DNA of 57,854 nucleotides. It comes from a virus. This document shows, in pieces, positions 1 to 8,558 of the stretch (the first letter of the stretch is position 1; each line of letters starts with the position of its first letter). The position numbers and the translations under genes were made by a program. Where the stretch lies: positions 1 through 57,854 of IMG/VR virus record IMGVR_UViG_3300044716_000655; one strand, 5' to 3'. The notes under the pieces are model-generated. The model did not search any database and was not told the DNA's origin. It worked only from the letters and a program-made list of their open reading frames with translations.

Positions 1-2
1 CT

Positions 3-395
3 GCCATCGCTACTATTAAAGAATTAAAAACTAAAGACTATAATTACTTATGGGACTTAGGAAATATGTTAGATAAAGGTATTAAAGAAACAGCAGCTAA
101 ATATAATCTAGATATTACATTCGCTGGAGATGCTTTAAGACATAATTTATCTTTTAATTCAAATACTTATGAAGACGCAGATGGATTAAAAGCATTATTT
201 TATCAAGAAATGGTAAAACAAAACATATTGTTTCCAAATGTAGTTTACATCCAGTTCTCTCATACTAAAAAAGATATTGAGAAAACAATTAAAGCAGCTG
301 ATAAAGCATTTAAATTTGTAAGTGAAAACTTAAATAATATAGATAATGCTTTGGAAGGAAAACGAAGTGTGGCTATTTTTAGAAAAAATAATTAA
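3..395 (+). CDS. Class III PLP aminotransferase, C-terminal part (5' end outside window)
   Basis: The open frame enters from the left edge and 130 codons precede the stop, so only the C-terminal domain is present. The tail, with FYQEMVKQNILFP followed by FSHTKKDIEKTIKAADKAF, matches the small domain of glutamate-1-semialdehyde-aminomutase-type (class III) aminotransferases, which end in an HT..DI..T..A helix. The PLP-binding lysine would lie upstream of the window. It stops five bases before the next gene in a sugar cassette, so it probably aminates a keto-sugar or related intermediate; the substrate is inferred from context only. Another fold-type I aminotransferase is possible. Confidence 0.6.
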   Translation, partial: AIATIKELKTKDYNYLWDLGNMLDKGIKETAAKYNLDITFAGDALRHNLSFNSNTYEDADGLKALFYQEMVKQNILFPNVVYIQFSHTKKDIEKTIKAADKAFKFVSENLNNIDNALEGKRSVAIFRKNN

Positions 396-400
396 TACTA

Positions 401-991
401 ATGAAAGAATACTCTTATAAATCTTATCAATATGATGTTTTTTGTGAACATTATTTTAAATATGATCGTCATAATCCATTTAGTATTGAACCTGAAAAAA
501 TATTAGTAGATTGTTTTGATCTTATTCCAAGTTATGTAGATACTTTTATTCAATTTGGATGCGCTAATGGAAGAGATTTTATCCCATTTCAAGATAATTT
601 TCAATGTATTGGGTTTGATTTAGCCCCATTAGGATATATAGAATGGGTATGTAAAACCAAGAATCTAACTTACAACCAATGTAGTATTGAAGATTACTTA
701 GACCATTTTGATCACTCTAATGAAGACTTATCAAAATGTTTAGTTTACACCCAAGGAACTTTAATGTATGCATCAGAAGAATATCAAAATCGATTTATTC
801 AGCATCTCTTAGATCATAATTGTAAAAATATAATAATACATGAATATCCACCTGAGTATGCTGGTCCACATGAAAAATTCAATCCTGACCCGAAATATGT
901 AAATATGTTTGAAAGAAAACATTTTAGACCATTAATAGGAGATCAAGTAATAGAAGACCAACCAACAGGATTTATATATTTAAATAAATAA
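401..991 (+). CDS. SAM-dependent methyltransferase-like protein
   Basis: A 196-aa protein with a Rossmann-type motif I, FGCANGRDFIPF, at about residues 52-63 and a following acidic strand end (GFDLAPL) expected to contact the adenosine of SAM. This is the class I methyltransferase layout. A paralogue lies at 9782-10309 with the same NIGCASGRDFIPF signature and a similar C-terminal IxHE motif. It sits between an aminotransferase end and a cytidylyltransferase, two bases before the next start, which suggests a role in modifying a sugar or glycan. Acceptor unknown; no other motif fixes the substrate. Confidence 0.6.
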   Translation: MKEYSYKSYQYDVFCEHYFKYDRHNPFSIEPEKILVDCFDLIPSYVDTFIQFGCANGRDFIPFQDNFQCIGFDLAPLGYIEWVCKTKNLTYNQCSIEDYLDHFDHSNEDLSKCLVYTQGTLMYASEEYQNRFIQHLLDHNCKNIIIHEYPPEYAGPHEKFNPDPKYVNMFERKHFRPLIGDQVIEDQPTGFIYLNK

Positions 992-992
992 T

Positions 993-1682
993 ATGAAAAG
1001 TATAAATGATATAGTTTTTATTATTCAAGCTAGAACTCAATCAACTAGAGTCCCTAATAAAATGCTTAAACCATTTGCCGACTCTAGCTTATTTGAGATA
1101 GCAGTTAATAAAATTCTCCAATCAGATCTTATTCCTAAAGAAAATTTCTATTTGTCCATTATGGATCAAGAGCTAATAGATATTGCTGAAAAGTATAATA
1201 TAAATTATTTTATTAGAAGTGAAGAGTCAACTCAAGAGCCAATTACATTACAGAAAGTATTTGAATGGCATGATAAACTTCCATTTAAATATTTTGTGAT
1301 TATCAATGCTTGTAATCCTTTATTAAAAATAGAAACAATAGATAATTTTGTTAAACGTTTTTTAGAAGTAGATTCAAATGGATTATTTGGAGTGTTTGAA
1401 AAGAAAACATTTTTGTTTAATAAGGAAGGTGCTATGTTAAATCGTTTCTTTGGAGAAGATAAATACTTAGCTACATTAGAAACTAAATTTGTAGAAACAT
1501 GTTATGAAGCAGCTCATTCATTATATGCTGGTTCAACTGAAGATGTTAGTAATGGAATATACATGGGTACATTTAAAGCACCTGGTAATCCAAACTTCTT
1601 TGTAATGGATGAAATAGAATGTTTTGATATTGATTGGCCGTGGCAATTTGAAGTAGCTGAAAAATTATATTTAAATAAATGA
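993..1682 (+). CDS. Acylneuraminate cytidylyltransferase-like protein (NeuA/SpsF type)
   Basis: A 229-aa nucleotidyltransferase. The N-terminal IIQARTQSTRVPNKML carries the QAR.qS.R.P.Kml signature of the CMP-nonulosonate/CMP-KDO synthetase family, and INACNPLL at about residues 102-109 corresponds to the second nucleotide-binding loop. Family members activate a sialic-type acid with CTP to give the CMP-sugar donor. The stop overlaps the next start as ATGA, so the genes are translationally coupled. With a NeuB-type synthase 800 bases downstream, the pair would make and activate a nonulosonic acid. The identity of the sugar (sialic, legionaminic, pseudaminic) cannot be read from sequence. Confidence 0.75.
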   Translation: MKSINDIVFIIQARTQSTRVPNKMLKPFADSSLFEIAVNKILQSDLIPKENFYLSIMDQELIDIAEKYNINYFIRSEESTQEPITLQKVFEWHDKLPFKYFVIINACNPLLKIETIDNFVKRFLEVDSNGLFGVFEKKTFLFNKEGAMLNRFFGEDKYLATLETKFVETCYEAAHSLYAGSTEDVSNGIYMGTFKAPGNPNFFVMDEIECFDIDWPWQFEVAEKLYLNK

Positions 1683-2488
1683 AAGCGATTGTAATTGGAG
1701 GTGGTTCTATAGGTAAAAGACACTCAACAAACTTAAATAAATTTGGAGTTAAAACTCGTATAGTTGATATTGATGAGATAGACAATATAGATAATATATT
1801 AAGTGAAGGGTTTGATATGGGTTTAGTTTGCACTCCAAACATAAATCATATAGAACATTGCTTAAAATTAGCTAATCATAATATACCTATATTCTGTGAA
1901 AAACCATTTTACACATCAAATGAAGGATTAGATGAACTATTAAAAATAGTAAAAGAAAAAAATCTAATCACAATGGTTGGTTGTAATCTAAGATTTACTC
2001 CTGAAGTGCAACAAATTGATCCTGAAAGTAAATATATTAATGTTTATTTTGGGTATGATCTTAAAAAATGGAGACCTATGACTGACCATTTAAAATCATA
2101 TAGTGCCAACAAACATTTAGGAGGAGGAATATTATTAGATGCTATACATGAGTTAGACTATCTTTACTTTAAGTTTGGAGAAATAGAAGACATTTCTTAT
2201 CTTCATAGAAAACTTACTAACATAACAAATGATACAGAAGATTTAACTACAGGTACTATTAAATTTAAAAATGGTACTGTAGCTGATTTTCATTTAAATT
2301 ATCTATCTGAAGATTATTTAAGATATTATGATGTGTTGAAAGATAATAGATTAAGAAGAACAGAATTTGTTTTAGATAATAGTATGTACATTAATGAAAT
2401 ATTTTATTTTGTAGATAATGTTGTGAATAAAACTCAATGTATGAATAATTTTGAAGAAGCAAGTAAGTTATTAAAACACTTAATATGA
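1679..2488 (+). CDS. Gfo/Idh/MocA-family sugar dehydrogenase
   Basis: A 269-aa NAD(P)-dependent oxidoreductase. It opens with the Rossmann loop VIGGGSIGKRHS (residues 4-15), then CTPNINHIEH and the family hallmark CEKPF at about residue 76 with the conserved lysine. GGGILLDAIHELDY matches the G..lDigiH.iD substrate-binding helix. Members oxidise or reduce a sugar carbon. ATGA overlaps exist at both ends, so it belongs to the neuA-neuB operon. In sialic-like pathways such enzymes act on the precursor sugar; that exact role is inferred. Slightly shorter than the usual 320-350 aa, mainly in the C-terminal sheet. Confidence 0.8.
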   Translation: MKAIVIGGGSIGKRHSTNLNKFGVKTRIVDIDEIDNIDNILSEGFDMGLVCTPNINHIEHCLKLANHNIPIFCEKPFYTSNEGLDELLKIVKEKNLITMVGCNLRFTPEVQQIDPESKYINVYFGYDLKKWRPMTDHLKSYSANKHLGGGILLDAIHELDYLYFKFGEIEDISYLHRKLTNITNDTEDLTTGTIKFKNGTVADFHLNYLSEDYLRYYDVLKDNRLRRTEFVLDNSMYINEIFYFVDNVVNKTQCMNNFEEASKLLKHLI

Positions 2489-3459
2489 AAACATTTGTAA
2501 TAGCAGAGGCAGGAGCTAATCATAATAAAAATTTTAATCAAGCCCTAAAACTGATAGACGTAGCTAAAGAATCAGGAGCCCAAGCTGTTAAATTTCAAAC
2601 ATACTCATCAGAAACTCTTTATAGTAAAAATACTCCTAATTTTGCTGGGTATAAAAATATAAATCAACTTATTAAAGATATTGAATTGCCTCGTGAGTGG
2701 CAAAAAGATCTAAAGCAATACTGTGATGAGATAGGTATTGAGTTTATGTCCACCCCATTTGATGAAAATGCAGTTGATGAGTTAGTTAACTTAGGAGTTA
2801 AACGATTAAAAATAGCTGGGTTTGAATCTACAGATTTTAGATTTGTTGACATGGTAGCTTCATCTAAATTACCTTTAGTTATATCTTTAGGTATTGGATT
2901 TGAAATGAATTATTTAGGTAAAATATTTGACATAGCTAACAAATATGGAAACCATTTAAGTTTTATGTATGCTAATAATGCTTACCCAACTCCAATTGAA
3001 GATGCTGGGGTAGGAATTGTTAGACAATTAGCCCAAGATACAAGATACAGTTGGGGTTTATCTGATCATACTGAAAGTACTTTAACACCTGCTTTAGCAG
3101 TAGCTGCCGGAGCAACAATAATTGAAAAACATTTTACTTTAAGTAAACATTTACCTGGACCTGATCATCCATTTGCTTTAGAACCAAACGAATTAAAAGA
3201 GATGATTCAAAATATTATATTTGCTGAAAAATCTATTTCGAAACAAACATCAAATGGAATATCAGACTCAGAACAAGCATTCAAACAAGCAATGCGTTCG
3301 GTAGTAGCTAAAACAGATATTAAACCTGGAGAGATTTTAACTATAGATAATATTACAACTAAAAGACCTTTTTTAGAAGGATGTACGCCCGCTAGTGAGT
3401 TTGAATCATTGTTAGGTATAGTCGCTACTAAAGAATATAAATACGATGATTTTATATGA
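2485..3459 (+). CDS. neuB: N-acetylneuraminate/nonulosonate synthase
   Basis: A 324-aa protein with full NeuB architecture. The N-terminal TIM barrel starts FVIAEAGANHN and contains KFQTY, FMSTPFD and GLSDHT, ending in IIEKHFTL; these are the conserved metal- and PEP-binding signatures. A C-terminal SAF (antifreeze-like) domain follows from about residue 265, with RSVVAKTDIKPGE. The family condenses phosphoenolpyruvate with an N-acyl amino-hexose to make a nine-carbon nonulosonic acid. Length is only slightly under the normal 335-350 aa and all key motifs are intact, so activity is plausible. It lies inside a tightly coupled operon. Sialic, legionaminic and pseudaminic synthases are not separated by eye. 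Confidence 0.87.
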   Translation: MKTFVIAEAGANHNKNFNQALKLIDVAKESGAQAVKFQTYSSETLYSKNTPNFAGYKNINQLIKDIELPREWQKDLKQYCDEIGIEFMSTPFDENAVDELVNLGVKRLKIAGFESTDFRFVDMVASSKLPLVISLGIGFEMNYLGKIFDIANKYGNHLSFMYANNAYPTPIEDAGVGIVRQLAQDTRYSWGLSDHTESTLTPALAVAAGATIIEKHFTLSKHLPGPDHPFALEPNELKEMIQNIIFAEKSISKQTSNGISDSEQAFKQAMRSVVAKTDIKPGEILTIDNITTKRPFLEGCTPASEFESLLGIVATKEYKYDDFI

Positions 3460-3875
3460 TATTAAGAGAGGCAACATTTAATGATTGGAAAACTCTCCTT
3501 GATTGGAGAAATGATCCTTCCACTAGAGAAAACTCATTCACTACAGAAGAAATATCAGAATCAACTCATAAACAATGGTTCACAGATAGTTTATCTAATG
3601 AAAAAAGAAAAATCTATATTCTAGAAACTAATTTTATTCCTGTAGGATCTATTAGATCAGATGTTTTAGATACAGATAAGTATATTCTATCTTGGAGTAT
3701 TGCTCCAAACCAAAGAGGAAAAGGATATGGCACTAAAATATTAGAAATTTATTTACAAGGTAAAAAAGGTGAGTTTGTAGCTGAGATTAAATCAGAGAAT
3801 ATAGCCTCTATTAAAATGGTTATGAATAATGGATTTGAACAAGTTGATGAATTAAAATATATTAAAAAACAATAA
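3456..3875 (+). CDS. GNAT-family N-acetyltransferase (RimJ/PseH-like)
   Basis: A 139-aa protein of the GCN5-related fold. It begins with LREATFNDWKTLLDWRND, typical of the RimJ/PseH branch, and has the acetyl-CoA-binding loop NQRGKGYGTKIL at about residues 90-101 (Q/R-x-x-G-x-G/A). PseH-type enzymes N-acetylate a 4-amino sugar nucleotide on the way to pseudaminic acid. Placement immediately after neuB with an ATGA overlap favours that role over ribosomal-protein acetylation. The last 30 residues hold the usual helix ENIASIKMVMNNGF. Confidence 0.78.
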   Translation: MILREATFNDWKTLLDWRNDPSTRENSFTTEEISESTHKQWFTDSLSNEKRKIYILETNFIPVGSIRSDVLDTDKYILSWSIAPNQRGKGYGTKILEIYLQGKKGEFVAEIKSENIASIKMVMNNGFEQVDELKYIKKQ

Positions 3876-3876
3876 C

Positions 3877-4062
3877 ATGACTGATTTAGAAATAATTGAT
3901 GAAATTCAAAAAGTAAGAGGAAATAATAATGTAAACTGGATGGATATATTACGTATAGCTTTTACTCATGCTCCTAAAGAAACAAGAGAAGTATTTAAAC
4001 GTATTACAAATGATGATAATACTATAAATGAACTATCTAAAAAATTAGCTAATAACGGATAA
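3877..4062 (+). CDS. Small protein in the sugar operon, function unknown
   Basis: A 61-aa mostly helical, soluble protein with a distinctive NNNVNWMDILRIAF stretch in the middle. There is no signal peptide and no membrane segment. It starts one base after the acetyltransferase and its stop overlaps the next start as ATGA-like coupling, so it is transcribed with the nonulosonate genes. It may be an accessory or tailoring partner, but nothing in the sequence fixes a function. Confidence 0.55.
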   Translation: MTDLEIIDEIQKVRGNNNVNWMDILRIAFTHAPKETREVFKRITNDDNTINELSKKLANNG

Positions 4063-4925
4063 TGAGTTATATAAACCATAACTGGAAAGACATAGCTAAA
4101 GGTAATACAGCATTTTGTATTTTAGGAGGTCCATCTGTCAAACAGGTTGATGATATTCAAACTATCATTAATAATAACTTTACTATTACTGTTAATCATA
4201 ATATAAAAGACTATCCTAACTGTGATTTATATATAACTGCTGATAATTCTATTGCTAGAGAGTATTTTGAAGACAAAGAATTCTGTCTATTTAAATTTAC
4301 AGGAGGTAAATTATTAGAAAACCAATCAGGATTTACATATGATAAAAATCCAATATGGATTCAAGGTAAAAAAGAAATACTACAACAAAATCCTAATTTA
4401 ATTAAGATAATAGCTTGCAATGAATTTCCAATTTACAATTATTCATTCACAACAGGTCAATTATCAAAACATCATGGAGAAGAATATTGCAAAACTACTC
4501 CTCATACTCACCTATGCATTGAATATAGAAATGAACAAGGTGAGTCTTGGCCTATATTAAGCCCAACAATACCTGAAAGTTTAACTAAATATGGTACTAA
4601 CCCATATGAGTTAATATCAGGAGGAAATGTATCAGGAATATTATTTCAATTGCTATGGTTTATGGGATTTGATAAAGTGATAGTAGTAGGATATGGTGAC
4701 AATGGAACTTCAAACGGATATGAAATGAATACAATATTTGAATGGAGTAATGAAGAAATACATGCTATGACAACTCACCATACAAAATGGGGAGACAGAT
4801 TAAAATCACTCCACGGCTCAGAAATTTGTAGAGAGTATTGTGATTTTAAACAAGCGTCATATGATGAGTTAGAAACTACTCCTGATAAGAAAAATGAATT
4901 AATTTTAAAACTGCTTACATTATGA
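4062..4925 (+). CDS. DUF115/Maf-like protein, possible nonulosonate transferase
   Basis: A 287-aa protein. The N-terminal AFCILGGPSVKQVDDI resembles the GPSLd loop of DUF115/MptE-like and motility accessory factor (Maf) proteins. A second conserved-looking part, KVIVVGYGD near residue 210, matches their GYD/GxD segment with the following charged helix. Maf proteins attach pseudaminic or legionaminic acid to flagellin, so a DUF115-like protein directly after neuB/neuA would be a natural transferase for the CMP-activated product. The family assignment is by motif shape and moderate; the transferase role is inferred. Confidence 0.5.
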   Translation: MSYINHNWKDIAKGNTAFCILGGPSVKQVDDIQTIINNNFTITVNHNIKDYPNCDLYITADNSIAREYFEDKEFCLFKFTGGKLLENQSGFTYDKNPIWIQGKKEILQQNPNLIKIIACNEFPIYNYSFTTGQLSKHHGEEYCKTTPHTHLCIEYRNEQGESWPILSPTIPESLTKYGTNPYELISGGNVSGILFQLLWFMGFDKVIVVGYGDNGTSNGYEMNTIFEWSNEEIHAMTTHHTKWGDRLKSLHGSEICREYCDFKQASYDELETTPDKKNELILKLLTL

Positions 4926-5782
4926 AAAAAATTCATTTAACAATTCATATATTCCCTAAGGAAATAGATGACTATGAATTTACTATAAATCAATTAAAAG
5001 TAGCCTCTAAATTTATAACTAACTTACAGATAGATGCTAATGTTATTTTAAATTTAAATGATAAAATAATTGATTGGGATAAATCATCTTTGCCTAAAGA
5101 GTATTTTGTAGAAAGATTTAAACATATAAATACAAAACTTGACTGGGTAACTAATTTAGAAGAAGAAATAACATACAAGCAAGAGTATCATGGTTATCTA
5201 GAAAAAAGAATAGCCAATACTAAGCTAGAAGGATATGATGCATTTTGGTGGCAAGATGTAGATCTAATTTTAGATGATCTTATACTATATGGATTAGAAT
5301 CTACTTTAGACACTATTACTGAGCCAGATTATATAATAAGTCCTCAAATATATAAATTTTGGGACACATCATGGGATGTAATATCAGCTGTTCCTAGTAG
5401 TGATATTGATGTAGACACATTTGATAGTTTTAATACTAAACTACTCCAATATGATAGAAGTATAGGGTTAATACCTAATAAAAACATTAAATTTGCAGGA
5501 GGTTGGTTTACTATTTTAAGTGACTCGTTTGTTAAACAAATTCCATTTCCTGGTAATACAAAAGGATATGGTAGAGAAGATACATTAGCTTTAGAAATAG
5601 GTAAAAAGGTTAATGTAACTCAATATGTGATGAAAGGAATAATAGTTCAAGAAAATAGAAAATATTTAAGTAATGCTTTGTATAATAAATTTGTTCATTA
5701 TAATATAGATTATCTAAAACCTATTAATGAACAATCTTTACAAACATTTTATAATTTAATAAACAACATATGGAAAAAATAA
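4922..5782 (+). CDS. Putative GT-A type glycosyltransferase
   Basis: A 286-aa protein with a plausible DxD site, WWQDVDLILDD at about residues 104-114. Late in the chain come a GGWFTILS segment and YGREDTLAL, the acidic E/ED motif that supplies the catalytic base in many GT-A enzymes. The N-terminus is a simple beta strand with no signal peptide, so the protein is cytoplasmic. It is coupled by ATGA to the gene before and overlaps the next by 13 bases. Donor and acceptor unknown; a family-2-like enzyme acting on the same glycan as its neighbours is the simplest reading. Confidence 0.55.
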   Translation: MKKIHLTIHIFPKEIDDYEFTINQLKVASKFITNLQIDANVILNLNDKIIDWDKSSLPKEYFVERFKHINTKLDWVTNLEEEITYKQEYHGYLEKRIANTKLEGYDAFWWQDVDLILDDLILYGLESTLDTITEPDYIISPQIYKFWDTSWDVISAVPSSDIDVDTFDSFNTKLLQYDRSIGLIPNKNIKFAGGWFTILSDSFVKQIPFPGNTKGYGREDTLALEIGKKVNVTQYVMKGIIVQENRKYLSNALYNKFVHYNIDYLKPINEQSLQTFYNLINNIWKK

Positions 5783-6954
5783 CATTTTGCATTCCTAGCA
5801 AATCAAACCTAAGATACCTTAAAACATGTATCCCATCAATTAGAAAAAATTCTTATCGTGATGATCATGATATAATTATTTTTGTTGACTCTGATGAAGA
5901 TGGAACAGTTAAATGGTTAGAACAAGTTAAAGACAAATATAACTTAAGCTATTTTGTTAATCCTAATTTAGGTGAGAGTTTGTTTGGTATAGGTAAAGCA
6001 TATGATTTTTGTATAGAGCACTCTAAAACGGATATTTTTATAATATTCCATGCTGATATGATGTTAGGTAAAAACGCCGATATAAACGCTTATAACCACT
6101 TAAAATCTAAGACAGTAGTATGTTCTACAAGAGTAGAACCACCTATACATCCTAATAATGGTGAGAAAATAATATCAGATTTTGGGATGTGGCCTGAAGA
6201 ATTTAAGGAAGAAGAATTTAATTCATATGTTGAGTCACAATTAGACGAAACTAAAACTACAAATGGTATTTTTGCCCCATGGATGATGTATAAGAAAGAA
6301 TACCTTGAAATAGGAGGTCATGACCCAATCTTAAAATCATGCCGTGAGGACTCAGACATATTCAATAGAATGAAATTAGCTGAATTTGAGTTTATTCAAC
6401 CTTGGAACTCATTAGTATATCATTTAACAGGTAGAGGAGCAGGCAGTTTTGATGGTGATACTGAGCGTCATTTAGCTTGGCAGAAAGAAATGAATAACTC
6501 AACTAAAGAATTTATTCGCAAGTGGGGTTCAAATGTTAGACATACTGACTTAATGGAACCTATTGTGCCGCCAAAGTATAACATTGCGTTTGTAGTTGAC
6601 AACTGTAATTTACAATTACTTGAAATTCTAGAGCCAATGTGTGATAGAATATATGTAGATGAAGTATTCCAAATTGGTCGATCACAAGATTATATAGAAG
6701 CATTTCAAGAATCTACATCATTTGATCTACAGAAGAGAGTATTAACTAAACAATATAATGACCCTGAGGGTGAAAATGATATTATTGTACATTTTGATGC
6801 TAATAAATTCACTCAACAATCATTTTATTTCCTACACCAAATACCAGATATAATTAAAGGTAGTGGTGAGGTTGGATTATTTGAGTTAGATATATTTACA
6901 ATCAATATTATAAACCTTCAAGAGTACCAAAACCAACTTATAAAAATATCTTAA
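5770..6954 (+). CDS. Family 2-like glycosyltransferase with C-terminal extension
   Basis: A 394-aa protein. The first 230 residues are a GT-A domain: FCIPSKSNLRYLKTCIPSI at the N-terminus, IFVDSDEDG near residue 37, the metal-binding HADM at about 94-97, and CREDSDIFNRM near 197 as the acidic catalytic motif. The remaining 150 residues look like a separate alpha/beta domain without a motif I recognise. It overlaps the upstream glycosyltransferase gene and is followed by a new promoter, so it closes the sugar operon. It probably transfers a hexose or hexosamine onto the glycan being built here. Confidence 0.72.
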   Translation: MEKITFCIPSKSNLRYLKTCIPSIRKNSYRDDHDIIIFVDSDEDGTVKWLEQVKDKYNLSYFVNPNLGESLFGIGKAYDFCIEHSKTDIFIIFHADMMLGKNADINAYNHLKSKTVVCSTRVEPPIHPNNGEKIISDFGMWPEEFKEEEFNSYVESQLDETKTTNGIFAPWMMYKKEYLEIGGHDPILKSCREDSDIFNRMKLAEFEFIQPWNSLVYHLTGRGAGSFDGDTERHLAWQKEMNNSTKEFIRKWGSNVRHTDLMEPIVPPKYNIAFVVDNCNLQLLEILEPMCDRIYVDEVFQIGRSQDYIEAFQESTSFDLQKRVLTKQYNDPEGENDIIVHFDANKFTQQSFYFLHQIPDIIKGSGEVGLFELDIFTINIINLQEYQNQLIKIS

Positions 6955-6959
6955 TAAGC

Positions 6960-6990
6960 TTGGATTTTACTATATACTTATTATATTTAC
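6960..6990 (+). promoter_or_regulatory. Promoter, TTGG / TATATTTAC type
   Basis: TTGG at 6960-6963 and TATATTTAC at 6982-6990 give Bacteroidota-like -33 and -7 elements directly after the sugar operon. The downstream gene starts at 6999, leaving a very short leader. Confidence 0.5.
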
Positions 6991-6998
6991 AATAAAAA

Positions 6999-7166
6999 AT
7001 GCTAACATATTACTTTTATAGCAAACAAGATCCCAATAAGGAAATTATTGATAAGATTCAAGCTAAAGATTTAGAGACAGCTGTTCATTATTTCTTAGGG
7101 AGAAAAAATCTTACAAGAGAAAAATTCTTCGATATATATGGGGTTGGTATTAAAAATCTAAAATAA
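6999..7166 (+). CDS. Small protein, function unknown
   Basis: A 55-aa acidic-basic mixed protein starting MLTYYFYSKQDPNKEI, with no signal or membrane segment. It ends directly against the ATG at 7167. The ORF follows a promoter-like sequence, which supports its reality. No family recognised. Confidence 0.55.
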   Translation: MLTYYFYSKQDPNKEIIDKIQAKDLETAVHYFLGRKNLTREKFFDIYGVGIKNLK

Positions 7167-7559
7167 ATGGATTTGAAAAACTTTGGACAAAAACTAAAAT
7201 TTGAGGAAAGTAATAAAAGCAAAGAGAAAAAAATAAAAGAACTATTCATGAGTATTGTAGATACTTTAGAATATAAGTTCCATAGCTCAACAGCTTTATT
7301 TACTGAATTCAATATAGAAATCTTCCGATATGAAGAAGATTACTATAAAATAATTGAGAATTTACTTTTATTACATTTTGGATTATGGAAAACTGAATTA
7401 ATCCTTTGGTATGTATATGAAGGTAAAGACGAAAATGGTGTACCTAACAGTATAGATATTGAATTACCAACAGGTGAAACCCAAACAATGAAATTCTCTA
7501 CGACTAGTAGTCTATGGAATTTTATGACAAAATTAGACAAACAATTAAACAAACAATGA
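7167..7559 (+). CDS. Conserved-looking phage protein, function unknown
   Basis: A 130-aa soluble protein. The first 25 residues are lysine-rich; the rest is mixed with an aromatic stretch LWKTELILWYVYEG near the middle. It starts immediately after the previous stop, and its TGA overlaps the ATG at 7556. That places it in one unit with the zinc-finger and HNH-like genes that follow. No domain recognised. Confidence 0.55.
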   Translation: MDLKNFGQKLKFEESNKSKEKKIKELFMSIVDTLEYKFHSSTALFTEFNIEIFRYEEDYYKIIENLLLLHFGLWKTELILWYVYEGKDENGVPNSIDIELPTGETQTMKFSTTSSLWNFMTKLDKQLNKQ

Positions 7560-7897
7560 TTATGAGAAAATGCTCAGTGTGTGGGGAGGAAATTAATCCA
7601 AAACGAATAGAGATTTTACCTAATACTCAAACATGTGTTCAACACTCTACAGTAGAGAAAAAAGCAGCTGTAACTGTACAGATGGGAGAAGGAGATCATA
7701 CGTGGACTGAAACATTCGCAGTCGATAGAGAAGAGTATCGCAAATTAGAAGAAATGGAGAATAATTTTAGAAAAACAACTGACCCTTCTTCTAAAATAGA
7801 TATAGTTGATTTTGATGAGGAAGATCAAGAGGAAGAGGAAATGGCTGATACTAAACATAACCTCAATTTAGATGATCTTATTGATATTATAGAATAA
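7556..7897 (+). CDS. DksA/TraR-type zinc-finger protein
   Basis: The frame is open further upstream, but the ATG at 7556 overlaps the preceding TGA (ATGA) and begins just before the zinc finger, so I chose it; this gives 113 aa. Residues 6-29 hold CSVCGEEINPKRIEILP and then TCVQH, the layout of the DksA/TraR C4 finger with the last cysteine replaced by histidine. The tail is very acidic (DFDEEDQEEEEM). Family members bind the RNA polymerase secondary channel and alter promoter choice, so this protein may redirect host transcription. The finger could also serve only structure. Confidence 0.65.
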   Translation: MIMRKCSVCGEEINPKRIEILPNTQTCVQHSTVEKKAAVTVQMGEGDHTWTETFAVDREEYRKLEEMENNFRKTTDPSSKIDIVDFDEEDQEEEEMADTKHNLNLDDLIDIIE

Positions 7898-8544
7898 TGC
7901 CTTTACCAAAACCATTAAGTAAAGAACAGATAATAGCAGCTATGGGTAAAACCAAGTCAAATAGAGCTGCTGCTAGATATCTTAATGTAAGTTATATACA
8001 TTATAAGGGTTGGGCGAAGTTATATAAAGATGAAGAAGGAGGAATATCTTTATTTGAAAAACATAAAAACCAATCAGGAAAAGGCATTCCTAAATTTTTA
8101 AATAACGGTAAAAAAGATCCAGCCCTATTAGATGTGATTGAAGGGCGAATAGATCCTTCTCATTTTAATCCACAGAAAATAAAATACCGTTTATTAGAAG
8201 AAGGGTATATAAAAGAAGAATGTTCTAAATGTGGGTTCCATGAGCGTAGAGTTATAGATTACAAAATGCCTATTTTACTCTATTTTAAAGATGGAAACAA
8301 ACAACATTATAAATTAGATAATTTAGAAATGTTATGTTATAATTGTTTCTTTTTATATTATGGAGATGTATTTACTGATAAGGATCTTCAACAGTTAGAA
8401 GATCATAAACCGCTAAATGAAACAAGTGAAGCAGTGAATATGGAATTAGATGATTATCAAGTTCAAAGACTGAAAGAATTAGGATTATATGATTCTAATG
8501 AAAGTGAAAACGATGACCCATACTCGTTGGTTTCAAAACTTTAA
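7897..8544 (+). CDS. HTH plus HNH-like zinc protein
   Basis: A 215-aa protein. Residues 8-45 look like a helix-turn-helix (SKEQIIAAMGKTKSNRAAA then LNVSYIHYKGWAKLY). Residues 109-150 form an HNH-like treble clef with paired cysteines CSKCG (109, 112) and CYNC (147, 150) separated by YFKDGNKQHYKLDNLEML. The second catalytic histidine expected after the last cysteine pair is missing (NCFFLYY), so nuclease activity is doubtful. A sequence-specific DNA-binding or transcription-related role fits better. It overlaps the zinc-finger gene by one base. Confidence 0.58.
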   Translation: MPLPKPLSKEQIIAAMGKTKSNRAAARYLNVSYIHYKGWAKLYKDEEGGISLFEKHKNQSGKGIPKFLNNGKKDPALLDVIEGRIDPSHFNPQKIKYRLLEEGYIKEECSKCGFHERRVIDYKMPILLYFKDGNKQHYKLDNLEMLCYNCFFLYYGDVFTDKDLQQLEDHKPLNETSEAVNMELDDYQVQRLKELGLYDSNESENDDPYSLVSKL

Positions 8545-8558
8545 AAATATTTATAAAC

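Noticed and set aside
1514-1842. Overlapping ORFs on the minus strand (69 and 89 codons)
   Set aside because: They lie across the cytidylyltransferase and dehydrogenase genes, which have clear motifs and ATGA coupling; the minus-strand proteins have no recognisable features.
7514-7556. Upstream extension of the DksA/TraR-like protein
   Set aside because: It would overlap the previous gene by 46 bases; the ATG at 7556 gives the four-base overlap common here and starts just before the finger.
8547-8555. Exact T4 late promoter
   Set aside because: On the + strand it reads TATTTATA, not TATAAATA, and the distance to the ATG is very short; kept only as a possible late motif.
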